Assembly: GCA_015680685.1 (NCBI GenBank)
Contig: MNCI01003938.1
Span: 314,110-378,109, forward strand
Source: Gnetum montanum
Lineage: Eukaryota > Streptophyta > Gnetopsida > Gnetales > Gnetaceae
Reading direction: 5' to 3'
Length of the DNA: 64,000 nt
Shown here: piece after piece, positions 1-10,863 of the stretch
Position numbering within the stretch: position 1 is the first letter of the stretch
Layout: every line of letters begins with the position of its first letter
Translations under genes and position numbers: made by a program
Notes under the pieces: generated by a model
What the model saw: the letters and a program-made list of their open reading frames with translations, nothing else
What the model was told of the DNA's origin: nothing
The model's database searches: none

Positions 1-2880
1 TCAAACATCAGTCATGGTTATTTTTGGTTGTCTGGACCTAAAAATCAAGTGCCTTGAGGCTTCCACACTAGGCTTAGCATGGAAACAAGGATCCTTAGTG
101 TGGAGACCAAGGAAAATATAATTTTGGATGTTCAGAGGTCCAAAATTTAAGTCTTGGGACCTTCCCAAGGTAGTGTAGGGTTAGACCCATCACAATTGGG
201 CTCCCCAAAGGTCTATAAGGGTTAAAAAGCAAGTTCTAAAGCATTCCCCCATTTCTTCACGTTGGAAAGTGTGGAAAAGAGGGGGATTAACATGGGTAAC
301 CAAAATCCAAGAAAAAATGAGGTTAAACATGGTCAAATAGGTGGTTGGATCCCAGACTTAAACTTGTGTGTCTCTCAGCTTTCACTTTGAGGAAATTCAA
401 GGTCATTTTGGATATTAATAAGTGTTGAAATAACTTCCCCCTTTCTTCCATGCTGGGTATAGTATCTTCAGAATGGAGAGATGGGGGAACACTTGTTTGA
501 TAAATTCAAAGTGATTTTAGAGCACTTTGACTAGGTTTCTAGGCCCCTCAGGTTGCAAACTTTGATTTTGCAAGTTTCTAGCTAATTCTAGACATGTTTG
601 AAATTTTTTTAAGAGCACTTAAGGTCTTCCCCCCATGTTTCCATGCTAGGGAAGTTACTCTAGTGTGGAAGAATGGTGAAAATGGGTTACTCTAGTGTGG
701 AAGAATGGCAAAAATGAGGTTGTGAGGCCTTGGGCTTCTCTGGCAAAGATCTTTGGTTTTTGGGAGTGTCACCTTATCCCCAAGAGTGGAAAAGCAAACC
801 CCCCCCCTATTTTCATTCTTGGGAAGTTACTCCAACATGGAGGAAGTAAGAATCCTAGATCTAGGCCAATTTGGATTACAATCAACTGTGCATGTTGCCT
901 CCTGAGATTGTCAAGGTCAAGGGCTATGGATCCATGTTCAAATTTGATAATTTTGGGCATTCCTAAGTGGTTTGTTTTGGCTTCCCCCATTCTTCAACAT
1001 TGGGGATAGAAATATTATCATAAAAAACAAGGAGAAGTGGATTTTTGACCAATTCTGACCTTAATCAACATTGCATGTCAACCTCTAGGGCTACCAGGGT
1101 TGAGGACTAGGGTTTGGAGCTAAAAATAGTTATTTGAGAGGGTTTTTAGGTGGTTTTCAAACTTCCCCCTATTTCCACACTAGCACTTCTATGCCCAATG
1201 TGGAAAAATGAGAGGAAATATTTTTGATGCTTTATCGTCACATTTGGTCATGCATGCAGGTTCCTAAGGTTGATGGCAACGATTGTCAATGCTTGGTGTC
1301 AAACTTTGGTTGTCTTGCAGAATGATGAGTGGTGTTTATGCTCCCTTCTTTTCCATGTTGGGGTTTCCATGCTTAGTGTGGAAAAATTGGTGAAATGCTT
1401 TTTGGCTAATTTCGACCATGCATGTAGGTTTCTAGGGTTTCTACCAATGATTATTGCTACTTGATGTTAAAATTTCATTATTTTAAGGTTGACAAGACAT
1501 TTTTTGAACTTCCCCCCTTTTTTCCACACTAGGTCTTCCATGCTTTATGTGGAAAATAGGGGAAAAGCTTTTTGATCTTTTTTTTATCATTTTTAGATGT
1601 GCATGTAGGCTTCCTAAGTTGTTGGCATCAATTGCTAACATTTGATGTCAAAATTTGGTTATGTCAAATTTCATAAGGTAATTTCTAGACTCCCCCCCTT
1701 TTTCCATGCTAGGAATTCTATGATTAGTGTGAAAATTTTTTGGGAATGCTTTTTGGTTACTTTTGACCACTCTCAGGCATGCATGCAAGCTTCCTAGGTT
1801 ACTAGTGACAATGGCTACTTGATGTCAAAATTTGGTCATTTCAAGATTGATAAAGAATTTTTTTGGACTTTTCCCCATTTTCTCATGTTTGGGATTCCAT
1901 GATCAATGTAGAAAATTAGGGGGAAAGCATTTTGATCAATTTTGGCCATTTTTGGTTATGTATGCATGCCCCTAAGATTGTCAATGTTTCCTACTACCAT
2001 CTAACACTAAAATTTGAGTGTTTTAAGAGTCATGAGCCATTTTTTGGACTTCCTCCTATTTTTCCATGTAGGGATTCCATGATTAGAATGGAAAATTTAG
2101 GGAAAATATTTTTTTTGTCATTTTTGATCAATCTGGCCATCCATGATTACTCACAAGGTTGTTGGCATTGGTCATTAGTGCCTAAAGTTAAGATTTGTTT
2201 GTTTTGGGGGTTGTTAGGTGGTTTTTAGTCTTCCCAAATTTTTCCACATTAGGGGTTGAAGGCTTAGTGTTGATGATGTCCCTTGAATAAAGAAAGTCAA
2301 ATCTAGGCTAGATTTGCAGCTAATTGGCCATGCATGTCAACCTTTAGGGTTGCCGATGTTGACGATCAATGTTGGGTGTCAAGATTTGATAGTTTGGAGG
2401 CTTCTAAGTGCCTCATGCAACCTCCCCATTTTTTCCACACTAGGAATGGTGGCCTCAACATGGATGATATGGGGGTGATATATTTGTATGATTTTGACCT
2501 ATTTTGAGGATTAGGGAAGTTCTAGAGGGTTTCGATAGGGTCTAGGGATCATTTGACATTAAGAAATGGTCATTATGTCATCAAATTACATCATTCTTGG
2601 CTTGTGCCCATATTTTCATGCTAAGGGTGAAAGGATTAGCATGAAAGAAGTTTTCCCTAGCATGGAAAACATCAAATCCTAGGTTTCAACCAATTTTGAC
2701 TAGTTTTGACTAGGTTTGGTAATATTTCGAGGTTGCCAGAGATACTTGAAGGGGTTCTAGGTTATGTGGGAACCACTTTGGAGTTAAAATTATGCTAGAT
2801 GGATGTTGGGAGGTAAGAATAATTTCCACCACCCTTCTTCCATGCTAGGAACTATTTCCTCAATGTGGAAATCCATGGTG
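1..2880. repeat. Degenerate ~180-bp tandem repeat array
   Basis: About fifteen diverged copies of a unit with a C-run followed by TTTTTCCACACTAGG, a short loop and TTAGTGTGGAAAA. Copies of this core start near 244, 438, 628, 798, 985, 1161, 1340, 1509, 1690, 1868, 2048, 2230, 2420, 2605 and 2827, a spacing of about 170-222 bp. The rest of the unit also recurs, for example GCATGTAGGTTTCTAGGG and TTGATGTCAAAATTTGG. The core is an imperfect inverted repeat (CCACACTA / TAGTGTGG), so each unit can form a hairpin. No protein frame is conserved across units. It lies directly upstream of the first exon of FH copy 1. Confidence 0.8.
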
Positions 2881-3478
2881 GTTAGCCATGCTCATGTTTT
2901 GCCTAAATTTGGAAACTTGGTGTTGAAAAAGGTAAGTCTTGGTTGCTAAACATAGAAAGATATTTCTATGTCTAAAAAATTTGTAAAATGATAAACATGT
3001 GTCCATGTTGGATATGGTATTCCTAGTTTGGATGCATGGTAAGGTTTCCATAATGCCTTAAGTGCTAAAATTAGTAACAATCTTAGCGTTGAAGTAAGTT
3101 TAATAAAAAGGGAAGGTGCAGTGTGGGGCCCACAATCCAAAAATTTTAAATTTGAAAAAGTGAAGTTCTTTAACCCCATAAAACCAATGTGAACTAAAAT
3201 TTTCCCACTTTTTCTTCAATGCACTTGTAGTCATGGTCCACTGAATTAGCAGCAGGGGTTTTGTTTAGGTTTAGGTGGGTTTTATATGTTAAAATTTGTA
3301 AAATTTTGATCATAATTATCATTATTCAGAAACAACACATTGGAGGAGAGCTTTGGTAGAGATTCTTGTGGCAACCACAACCAATCTTCAGCATGGAAGT
3401 CTCCCATCTCCCTTGCAGTTGGTGTAGAACTCTCATCTTTTTCAAAATTTTTCCTTTTCTCTCTACGTTAAGCCTGCC
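2881..3478. other. Spacer between the tandem array and FH-1 exon 1
   Basis: AT-rich sequence with no convincing coding frame. Short open frames on both strands lack family resemblance. By position it would be the promoter or 5' UTR of FH-1. I could not pick a TATA box with confidence. Confidence 0.4.
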
Positions 3479-3606
3479 ATGGCACCTAAATAAAGAGGAG
3501 GAAAAAGCAAAAATCCCAAAATTTAGAGGATGGATGACCATTCAAGGGAGTTTTTAGAGGTTCCTAGGCCTATCTCCATCTAGGCTCCACCTGTCATTGC
3601 TCCAAG
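3479..3606 (+). pseudogene. FH-1 exon 1 (start exon, with stops)
   Basis: The frame from the ATG at 3,479 begins MAPK, then a stop, then RGGKSKNPKI, and ends ...PPVIAPR directly before a GTAGGC donor at 3,607. The second FH copy has the same arrangement at 42,291-42,415: an ATG, a lysine/arginine-rich start with SKN, an end in IPR, then GTACTC. The shared position of the ATG and the splice donor in two diverged copies is the main evidence for a real exon. This copy has three in-frame stops, so it is dead. Function of this N-terminal segment is unknown. Confidence 0.5.
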
Positions 3607-5164
3607 GTAGGCAATTCTATCTATTTTTGCCTTTGTTTTCATGGTTTTTTTGCTAGTTTTTTGTCTTCCAAGTGTTTGGGCCATTTTTTTCAGATGTACT
3701 CTAATGGGGGGATTAAGTTATAATTATAAAAAAATCCCACCTCCTATTTTTTCTACTTCCATGTAGATCTATGGTTATTTTATTACTTTAGCTTTTGCAG
3801 ATTTGATTTTGAAAATAGGCCTTGCTATTTTGTGCTTTTTTCTCAAAATCTTGGGGTATGGTTGGTTTTTCAAATCTAGGCCCTAGGATTTATTAAAATT
3901 AAATTTATAAAAAATCATACCCCATTATTTTAATGTGAATTTAAATGGGTTGTGATGGTGTTGACTATTTCAACCATTTTAATGGCTATATGAAGTTTAG
4001 GGTTTGGGATTTTCAAAGTTTTGTTACAAAACATCAAGCAAAGTTTTGTATTTCTTCTTAGTAAAAAGAGTACATATTTGTGAAATCAAAGGTTGTGGAT
4101 TGATAGCCCTTTGTTTAAGCTTCTTAATGATTATTTTCTTGTTTAATTTGGCTTTGAAACAGGAGTTATGACTATTTTCCTAACATTGTGCAATTAGGTT
4201 ATTTGCAGTGCTTTTGTAATTTCATGTAGATTTGTGAGATTTTCATAATAAAATGGCCAAGGTTTTTGCTATTTTTTGGTCATGGATGCATAGGAGTTTT
4301 CTTCAACTTTCCAATAGAGGAGGAATCACTATGATTGGATTTAAAATTAATTCTTTATGAATTTTTTGCTAAGGTTGTGCAGATCATGGCAAAACTCACA
4401 GTTGTAGTACACTGCCCAAAATAGAAGTGCTTGATTTTTTCCTTTTTCTAGGAGAGTAAAATCTTTTTCTATTTTAAATAAGTTTTTTTTATGGCTTAAT
4501 GGATTTTTCTAAGCTTATCATGATTTTTTCTAAATTTGTGCATAGTTTAGATGTTTTTTCCAAATTTATGCATGCTTTGCATAATTTTAGATGCTTTTTC
4601 TAAACTTATGCTTGCTTTTTTCTAGATTTATGCATAATTTAGATGCTTTTTCCTAAATTTATGCATAATTTAGACTAATATATAGTTTTGGGCATAATTT
4701 GTTTGGTTATAAAGGCTATAAAATATGGTATCAATGTTTTTATGGAATTTCTCAAGCTAATTTAGATAAACACCTAAGAGCTTTTTATAGAAGCTAATTT
4801 CACCTCTAACTTAGGGAGTTTTCTCTAAATTTGTAACAAAATTCCAATTGGTCATAATGCAAGGCTCTGCAAGGTTGTGATGAAATTACTTGGGCTAATT
4901 TAGATAAACACCTTAGAGCTTTTTATAGAGGCTAATTTCACCTCTGACTAGATGTTTTGTCTAAATTTGCTAAGTAACTCTAATAGGCCATAATGCTTTT
5001 GCTTTGAAAGGTTGTAATAGTCCCTTTTTATGGAATTTCTAAAGGTTATTAGATAAAAACCTTAGAGATTTTTAGAGAGGCTAATTGAACATCCAACCAT
5101 ATGTTTTTCCTAACCTATTCAAAAATTCTAATTGGTCACAATGTTTTTGCATTGTTTTGTGTAG
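3607..5164 (+). other. Inferred intron 1 of FH-1, with internal tandem repeats
   Basis: T-rich, non-coding stretch between a GTAGGC donor and a TTTTGTGTAG acceptor. The equivalent intron in FH-2 is 42,416-44,063. Short repeats of ATGCATAATTTAGATGC lie at about 4,510-4,680. A ~147-bp unit beginning GCTAATTTAGATAAACACC recurs three times, near 4,750, 4,893 and 5,043. No coding potential is seen. Confidence 0.5.
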
Positions 5165-5608
5165 GGTATTCTTGAGGCCTACTCTCATTATAGTGGAGCT
5201 GGTAGGCATTTTGTGCTACATTGGTAATCCCAAGATGAATACTCCATCACATTGCATGCCTCTTGGGAAGTTCTTGTTGTGGTTTTGGCCTAGGGAAAGG
5301 GACTTCCTTACCTACCTCCTTAAGAACTTTAGTGTGATGCTATGGTCACACTTGTCTATGGATGTAGCCAGGGTTGTTGTGGAGACCCTATTGCCTTAGG
5401 CATCAAGACTGATTACCACATATATTACTAATAAATTAGTTTCTAAAATCACAGTGGGAACTATAGATGCCCTAAATTCACACTACTTGTTGAATATCTA
5501 GACGATTGTAGAGTATAGTCAGTATAATATTGATAATACTTTGATGGTGGTACATAGAGCCCATACACTATTCCAAAACCTTCTTGGCACCATGTATTGT
5601 CTATAGGG
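5165..5608 (+). pseudogene. FH-1 exon 2: FCP1/NIF-like HAD phosphatase domain (decayed)
   Basis: The frame reads LRPTLIIVELVGILCY, then WPRERDFLTYLLKNFSVMLW, WSHLSMDVARVVVETLL and, after stops, NTLMVVHRAH. The order and spacing resemble plant FCP1-homology (NLI-interacting-factor) phosphatases: an LVLDLNGLL-type strand, an RPGxREFLxFCFxxFxVxxWSS segment, then an NTLLIDDSPYK-like loop. Family knowledge: such enzymes dephosphorylate phosphoserine/threonine with an Asp nucleophile. Here that position is Glu (VELVG). Stops at about 5,398 and later make it non-functional. It ends at a GTAAAC donor (5,609) that matches a GTAAGC donor in FH-2. The HAD assignment is by eye from motifs; I am moderately sure. 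Confidence 0.5.
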
Positions 5609-6094
5609 GTAAACATGATTATTGTAATGTTTTCTTTATGGTTTTGGCTTGACTTATTTTCCTAACCTCATTAATTTTACTTCTTGAAAGTATAAGGTCA
5701 ACGAGTAGGGTTTGATTGTTAATGACCAAATCCTAGTAGTGGATCAAACTACTTTGGAAAAATTCACAAAGAGTCCCCAAATCAAAGCTTTTTTGTATCA
5801 ACATTTAAGAGAGGAATTTGATGAATATTCTAGTAGGTTCAATATGGTATACAATACATGCAAGGATGATAAGACAATGCACAACTAGTGGATAGATGCT
5901 AGTAGCATGGATCAGACTCCTATAGCTAGAACCTTCGCATTGTAGAAGAAAAGTAAAGGTGAGCATATAGCTTCTAGTATTTTATGGTGTTAAGTGTTTT
6001 ATTGCTTTTCTTGGTCATTGAAATTGCTCATATGGATGCTAACCCTCAATTATTACTTTGTAGAACCTTTCATCTTAGCTTATGTAAATATACC
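5609..6094 (+). pseudogene. FH-1 intron and weak middle exon
   Basis: Opens with an intron-like GTAAACATG. At about 5,740-5,990 a frame with a few stops reads FLYQHLREEFDEYSSRFNMV and IDASSMDQTPIARTF. I could not align this segment well to FH-2, so its exon limits are uncertain. Function not recognised. Confidence 0.3.
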
Positions 6095-7110
6095 ACTTTC
6101 AGGCTCATGTCATGAGAAAACCCTCGTCCTGAAGTTTGGTGATGTGACATTAATGCAAGAGTGGCTAAGGGAATAGGCACCTAGATATGTTCAAATAAAC
6201 ATCTAGCATGTAGGTTTTTTTGATGTATTTATGGCACCTATTCCTTCCATTCTTGCTACAAAGATGTTGCATGTTATTGAATCCTTTAATGAGGAGGTTG
6301 ATCACTTTAGCATCATCATTTGAGGTGTTAAGGTGAACATTGACATAGGTGCTAGCCTCTTTCATGATTTGTTTGGAATCCCCATTGATGGAGCCAAGGT
6401 TCCTACCAAAATAGTGAGGAAATCAGGCCATTATGAGGAAGTTCTAGAGTGGCTTGATGCTAGCATGGGCTACTTTGGAATTTCAATGGATAGCTTCATG
6501 AACCCTGATGTAAAGGAATCATATCCTTTGTTTAGGTATTAAACATTCCCCAAATTGCTATCACAGAAGAAGGTAATTGGCTTAGCACAGGGGTGGACCT
6601 TTAAGAAGGTCTTGATGGAGGCATCAAATTTAATTGGGCTACTACTTTGGTAACTAGGCTTTAAGAGGAGATTCTTAAACTCCATGTTGACACTTCTATG
6701 ATAATCCATATGCACTTTGCATTTTTCATAGGTTATCTAAATAGTTTTGCAAAGTTTTTGGTGGTGTATAGGAATGGACAATGGGTTTTCCAAGACCAAA
6801 GCCAAGTTTCTAGGCCTTGGATAAAACATATTTACCCAACAGTGTAGGCCTAGAACCCACCAGAGGAGGTGGATGACACATTATCCATTACCACTAAGAA
6901 TCTTGATGCTAGGAAATATGAGTCTTTTGATAGTAATGACAATGCTGAGAACCTCTCATTTCCTTGCCAGTGTCTAGGATGCTAGACAACATTGCATGGA
7001 GGCTGAAGGGGAAGCTAGAGAGAAAGTTAAGAGGCCCATGGAGGAGGCACCCCCAACATTAGATCAGCCTACCCTAAAGAAGCTTAAGTTTAAGCTTAAG
7101 CCATCACAAT
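6095..7110 (+). pseudogene. FH-1 gag-like / mobile-domain-like region
   Basis: A near-continuous frame with stops and a shift. It runs from GSCHEKTLVLKFGDVTLMQE through MLHVIESFNEEVDHFS, VNIDIGASLFHDLFGIP and GYFGISMDSFMNPDVKESYP to a basic tail KKLKFKLKPS. FH-2 (54,604-55,640) aligns along the whole length: matching GKIILKWNEVDIA, MLNIINSFAKGVIEFF, SIDEEMFNNLFGI, a TRFDWVTLLITSLRDEM block and a lysine/arginine tail. The helical pattern resembles mobile-domain-like or gag-like ORFs of gymnosperm and angiosperm retroelements. That resemblance is inference. No catalytic residues are evident. Confidence 0.45.
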
Positions 7111-7480
7111 AGGCAGTCATAGGTAGGCTTTGTTTAACTTTGGCTATTTTTTATTTTAAAATTTTATGGCTACTTTATGATTTCATGTGTTTTCATGTGC
7201 TATGATTGTAGATAAGTGTTATGTTATAACAACCCAAGCTGCTACAAAGATAGAACAAAGGCATGCAAAAGAGGCACTTCTAAAACAAGCCATGATTGAA
7301 GAACTTGCCAAATCATGCATAGATGATCTAGATGCCTTGTTCAATGAGGTGGTACTAGGTACCTCTCCCATCATCATCCTGAAGGAGGAAGAGGAGGAGG
7401 AGCTATGGCTATGCCTTAGTATTGTTGTTATATTGCATTGGTTACATTTGGTTGTCATCCTAACCTTTCAATGATTATTA
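7111..7480 (+). pseudogene. FH-1 downstream exon (acidic, helical)
   Basis: After an intron-like gap (GTAGGC near 7,120 to TTGTAG at 7,210) an open frame reads ATKIEQRHAKEALLKQAMIE, then SCIDDLDALFNEVV and an EEEEEE run. FH-2 has the same kind of segment at 55,780-55,930 (lysine/glutamate helix, then DSILDDLPLEE). Probably an amphipathic or coiled-coil segment; function unknown. Resemblance to FH stops at about 7,480, where the opposite-strand gag fragment begins. Confidence 0.4.
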
Positions 7481-7486
7481 TGCTTA

Positions 7487-8727
7487 CAGTAGTTCTTGAT
7501 CCACCAGTGTAAGCTCCCATTCTTAAGTTAAAGACATAGGGAAAATCCTCATGATGGTATGAGGCCATGGCTACAAGAGAAAACATTTAGATCAAAAGGT
7601 GATAAGTTGAGAATTAGGGTCATCTTCTCCATTATATTTGCCAAATTATGAAATGGGGACACTAGGAGGAAGTGTCAAGGGTGGAACTATAGGACTTATA
7701 GAATCATCTTGGTAGAAGTCCATAATCTCAACAGTTTGTATGGTAGAGGCTTTAAGTCTCTTCAATTCCTCTATTAGGTCTTGGATCATTTGGAAGGCTT
7801 GATCCAAGCCTTGTGGTGGCCCCATAGTTTGTGAGGTTTGTACATAAGGTTGTGGTATCTATTGTGAGGCTTGTGGCCTTGCTATGGGTTGCATCACAAA
7901 AGAAAAAGGTTGTGCCATGGTTGTGGCTTATGGGCCAAACAAAGAAAAAGATGTTTGTGCTAGTACTTGAGGCAAAAATGGGATAAATGTAGTGTGTGAC
8001 CCTTGTGTTGCGGGGGGTCTCATGGTGGACCCCATGTAACTAGTTATTGGATTTGCGATGGTAAAACCCACCTTTGATTATTTGAATTTCATGGTTATGT
8101 GGAAAATGACATTAATATGTTATAATTTCTTGTTTGTGGCATTGATTGAGTGTGATGTGTTGCTAAAATTGATGTGGGGTGTATTGTAGTAGGGCACAAA
8201 GGAGTGGAAGATGGTGGCACCATGCCCATGGAGAAAACAAAAGAATTAGGGGAAGGGTCCATGACATTGGGGAATGCTTGTTGAAATAGACCTCCAAGGA
8301 TGTTTTCAGGCTCAAATTCTACCCTAAATTCATCCTCTTCTTCATGTTCTTCTCCAAAGGTAGGCTTGTCATCTTCCTCATCAATGGTAATCAATTAGGC
8401 TATGATGCTAGAATAAACATCGTTAAGAAGAATTTCTTCATATGGGGAAGGGATGTACTCTTTTCCACCCATGTGTATGAGCTCAAAATCCCTTTTGGCC
8501 TTGGATTTAGTTTGTGGAATTAACATGCCTACCTATATTTTGGCACAAATGAAGTTATAATTATCTTCATTTATGGTTGCAAAATCAGGACTCTCTCCTC
8601 TAACTTTCAAAGATCACCTGCACTTAATGACTACAAGGTCTTTAGGATCTTACACCCTCATGACTTGTTGGTTATGATCTTTACCAATGAAGGTGGAGGG
8701 CAATTTGGTGGATTTTCGAAAAGGCAT
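7487..8727 (-). pseudogene. Ty3/gypsy gag fragment (Tat-like), minus strand
   Basis: Reading down from an ATG at 8,727 (MPFRKSTKLPSTFIG...), a long frame with about ten stops passes ATINEDNYNFICAKI, an acidic linker at about 8,300-8,400 (DEEDDKPTFGEEHEEEDEF), then EIMDFYQDDS and FGKYNGEDDPNSQLITF, and ends MRIFPMSL. The last part matches the retrotransposon gag core (KYNGxxDPxxHLxxF ... LRLFPxSL). It is cut where FH-1 ends near 7,480, so the rest of its gag and all pol are missing. Probably belongs to the Tat group like the pol at 37,240-40,690, but there is no overlap to test this. Confidence 0.6.
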
Positions 8728-10016
8728 GGTTATAGTATTGATAATTGCATAAAAATAGGCTATAAATGTTAAGATATGAGTCAATTCTAGTGAATGGAAT
8801 TCAAAAACTCTTAGAGAAAATGAAAATGGGAAAAACTAATATACTTACTATAATTAGTAAGCAATGGATAAGGGGGGTTTACCCATTTACCAAAAATAGA
8901 ATATTAGCAACATTGGCTTTAAACTTCTCCCAAGTTGGCTTCCCAAGTGCCTCTGTGCTAGGTATGGAAATAGGGAAAGAAGGGGAGGAGGTAATAGAAA
9001 TATCATACCATCCTATTCCAACATTGGAGAGAGGGGGAAAATTTTGAAGAAAAAAATGGAAACATGGCAATTTCCAAAGATGGTTTTGGCAAGTTTCCAG
9101 CTTTCACCAAAAAGGAGGAAAAATTGGGCTTGGTTGGTATGGAAACAAACATTGGTTTAGTAACAAAGATTATGTCAACAAAATTAAATGTTTACCAAGG
9201 CTTCCACACTAGCTTTTCTCTAGGAATTCACAACAGATGCAAAATTTTAGCACCCAAGCCACCTATAGTTTCGACACTGAGGTTTCTTCCATAGTAGGGG
9301 AATGGTAGTGTTGGATTCCATGGGAGTTTTGGCTAGAAAATGTCTTTCAACTTGCAACAAAAGTAGATCTGGTTACAAAATTAGTTTCAACCTTCACCAA
9401 CATTAGCCTTCCCAACTACTTTCACATTAGGTATGGTAGATGTGGGAAATAAGGTAGGTGAGATGATGTAAATCTCACACTCCTACCTCAATGTTGATGG
9501 CATGAAAGGTTGAAAACCAAAGTGGAAAGTTAGTATTTTTCCACTAAAATTGGTTCTAGGTAGCTACTAATTCTCTTAACTTGGAAAATTGTTGGAGAGG
9601 AAGGGGGGGGGGGGCGTGGAGGAGGAGACGAGGGGGAGTCAACTCATGGATGAGGTGAACCACCAATTTTTAGAAGCTATAAAATAAACTTTTAACAACA
9701 AAAAAAATGTGAAAAAGAGATACCAACATTGGGTTTGGGCTTTAAAATTTACAAGAAGTGCTATGAAAAACCAAAACCTAACCACCTGCAACTTCCATGT
9801 TGTAGTTTTGGTCATCGGTGGGGAGGAGGGGGGGAGACCGAGGTTACTTTTTCAAGGGTTATGGCTATTAAAAAATGAAGGAAAAGTTTGCAAATGGCTA
9901 TGAAAATGATAGATCTAGATATAGAATTTAGGTAAAAATTGTTATGATCAAAAAAATTGATTTTTGGAATAAGAAGAAATCCAAGGATTCTTGGTGTAAG
10001 GAATTCCTCAACCTTG
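8728..10016 (-). other. Upstream leader of the gag fragment; no gene seen
   Basis: No convincing coding frame. Two related blocks lie in direct orientation about 470 bp apart, 8,938-9,030 and 9,408-9,503. Both read CTTCCCAA..., TTAGGTATGG or CTAGGTATGG, then a GGAGGTAATA/GGTGAGATGA segment and CAACATTGG or CAATGTTGA. A run of twelve G lies at 9,603-9,614. If the gag at 8,727 starts its element, this should be leader and LTR, but I could not find a primer binding site. Confidence 0.3.
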
Positions 10017-10021
10017 AATCC
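10017..10021. repeat. Target-site duplication AATCC of Ath-A (low-coordinate side)
   Basis: AATCC here and AATCC at 15,820-15,824 flank Ath-A exactly outside its TAATGAG and TCCCATCA ends. A 5-bp duplication is typical of Ty3/gypsy integration. Confidence 0.8.
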
Positions 10022-10863
10022 TAATGAGCGACGAGGTACCCCTACACTCAACCATACGAATACGAGCGTTACATGTGTGATCTAGTCAAACTCCATAGAC
10101 TAAGTGCCTACATGCCTTATGGAACACTTAAGGTTAATCGTTCATTGTCTTCCTAGACTTACTTGTATTTGTCATGGTTTTATGGTTAAGTAATTCTCTT
10201 TATGCTGACGAGGTGAAGGGTGAAGAGACTAATTAACTAAGTTTAACTAACTAACTAACCCTTAATTAACCTAGCATCAGTATCTATTCCCACTTACTGT
10301 TCACACACTGAACCAATGCAACCTTGGTTACCAAACGCTATTTGTTGCTAGGATCACCAAGCGTAACACACATGCTTGAAGTGGTTCTACTAAATGCACT
10401 TAACTACGAGAGAAGGGTTGAGAAAGATTTAATCAACTAATAAAGCATTTAAATGATAAAAAATAAATAATAATAAATAAATTCCTATTTAGCCTATTCC
10501 ATGCAGTACAAGGTTTATCCAAGAAGTTTGTCTTTATTGTCGTACACAAACTTATGTTCAGGTATAATATTTGCTCGAATAAAGATTTGTTCACTTTGGA
10601 GCTCCTACTGTGGGCACATGGAAATTATTCTATCTCTGGAGAGGTAAAACTACTAGATTTTCACTACGGTTAAGGCCTAGAATTAGAAACAAGGGAGAGC
10701 CGCCTCTTATTTATAGATTTGGTGATGCACCACGATATCATGTACTCGATATCGTAGGGGAAGATGCAATATCATGTATGTGATATCACGGGGGATGCGA
10801 TATCGTGGTAGATGCAATATTACGTACAAGATATCGTGAGCCATGCAATATCGCATCCCATCA
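10022..10863 (-). repeat. Ath-A 3' LTR
   Basis: 842 bp. On the minus strand it starts TGATGGGATGCGATATTG and ends ...CTCGTCGCTCATTA. The stretch 10,203-10,863 matches the 5' LTR at 15,181-15,819 closely. U3 (about 10,720-10,863) is a cluster of GATATC-centred motifs. A minus-strand TATAAATA box lies at 10,708-10,715. The neighbouring 10,864-10,876 reads AGTCATGGGGGTA on the minus strand and is the polypurine tract. Confidence 0.85.
10708..10715 (-). promoter_or_regulatory. TATA box of Ath-A 3' LTR
   Basis: TATAAATA on the minus strand, at the position occupied by TATAAATA boxes in the LTRs of Ath-B, Ath-D and Ath-E. Confidence 0.6.

Noticed and set aside
1270-2228. Open frames inside the 180-bp array
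   Set aside because: They differ from unit to unit and reflect chance openings in the repeat.
9603-9614. G12 run considered as a G-quadruplex element
   Set aside because: A single homopolymer run with no flanking G-tracts of regular spacing; could be sequencing noise.
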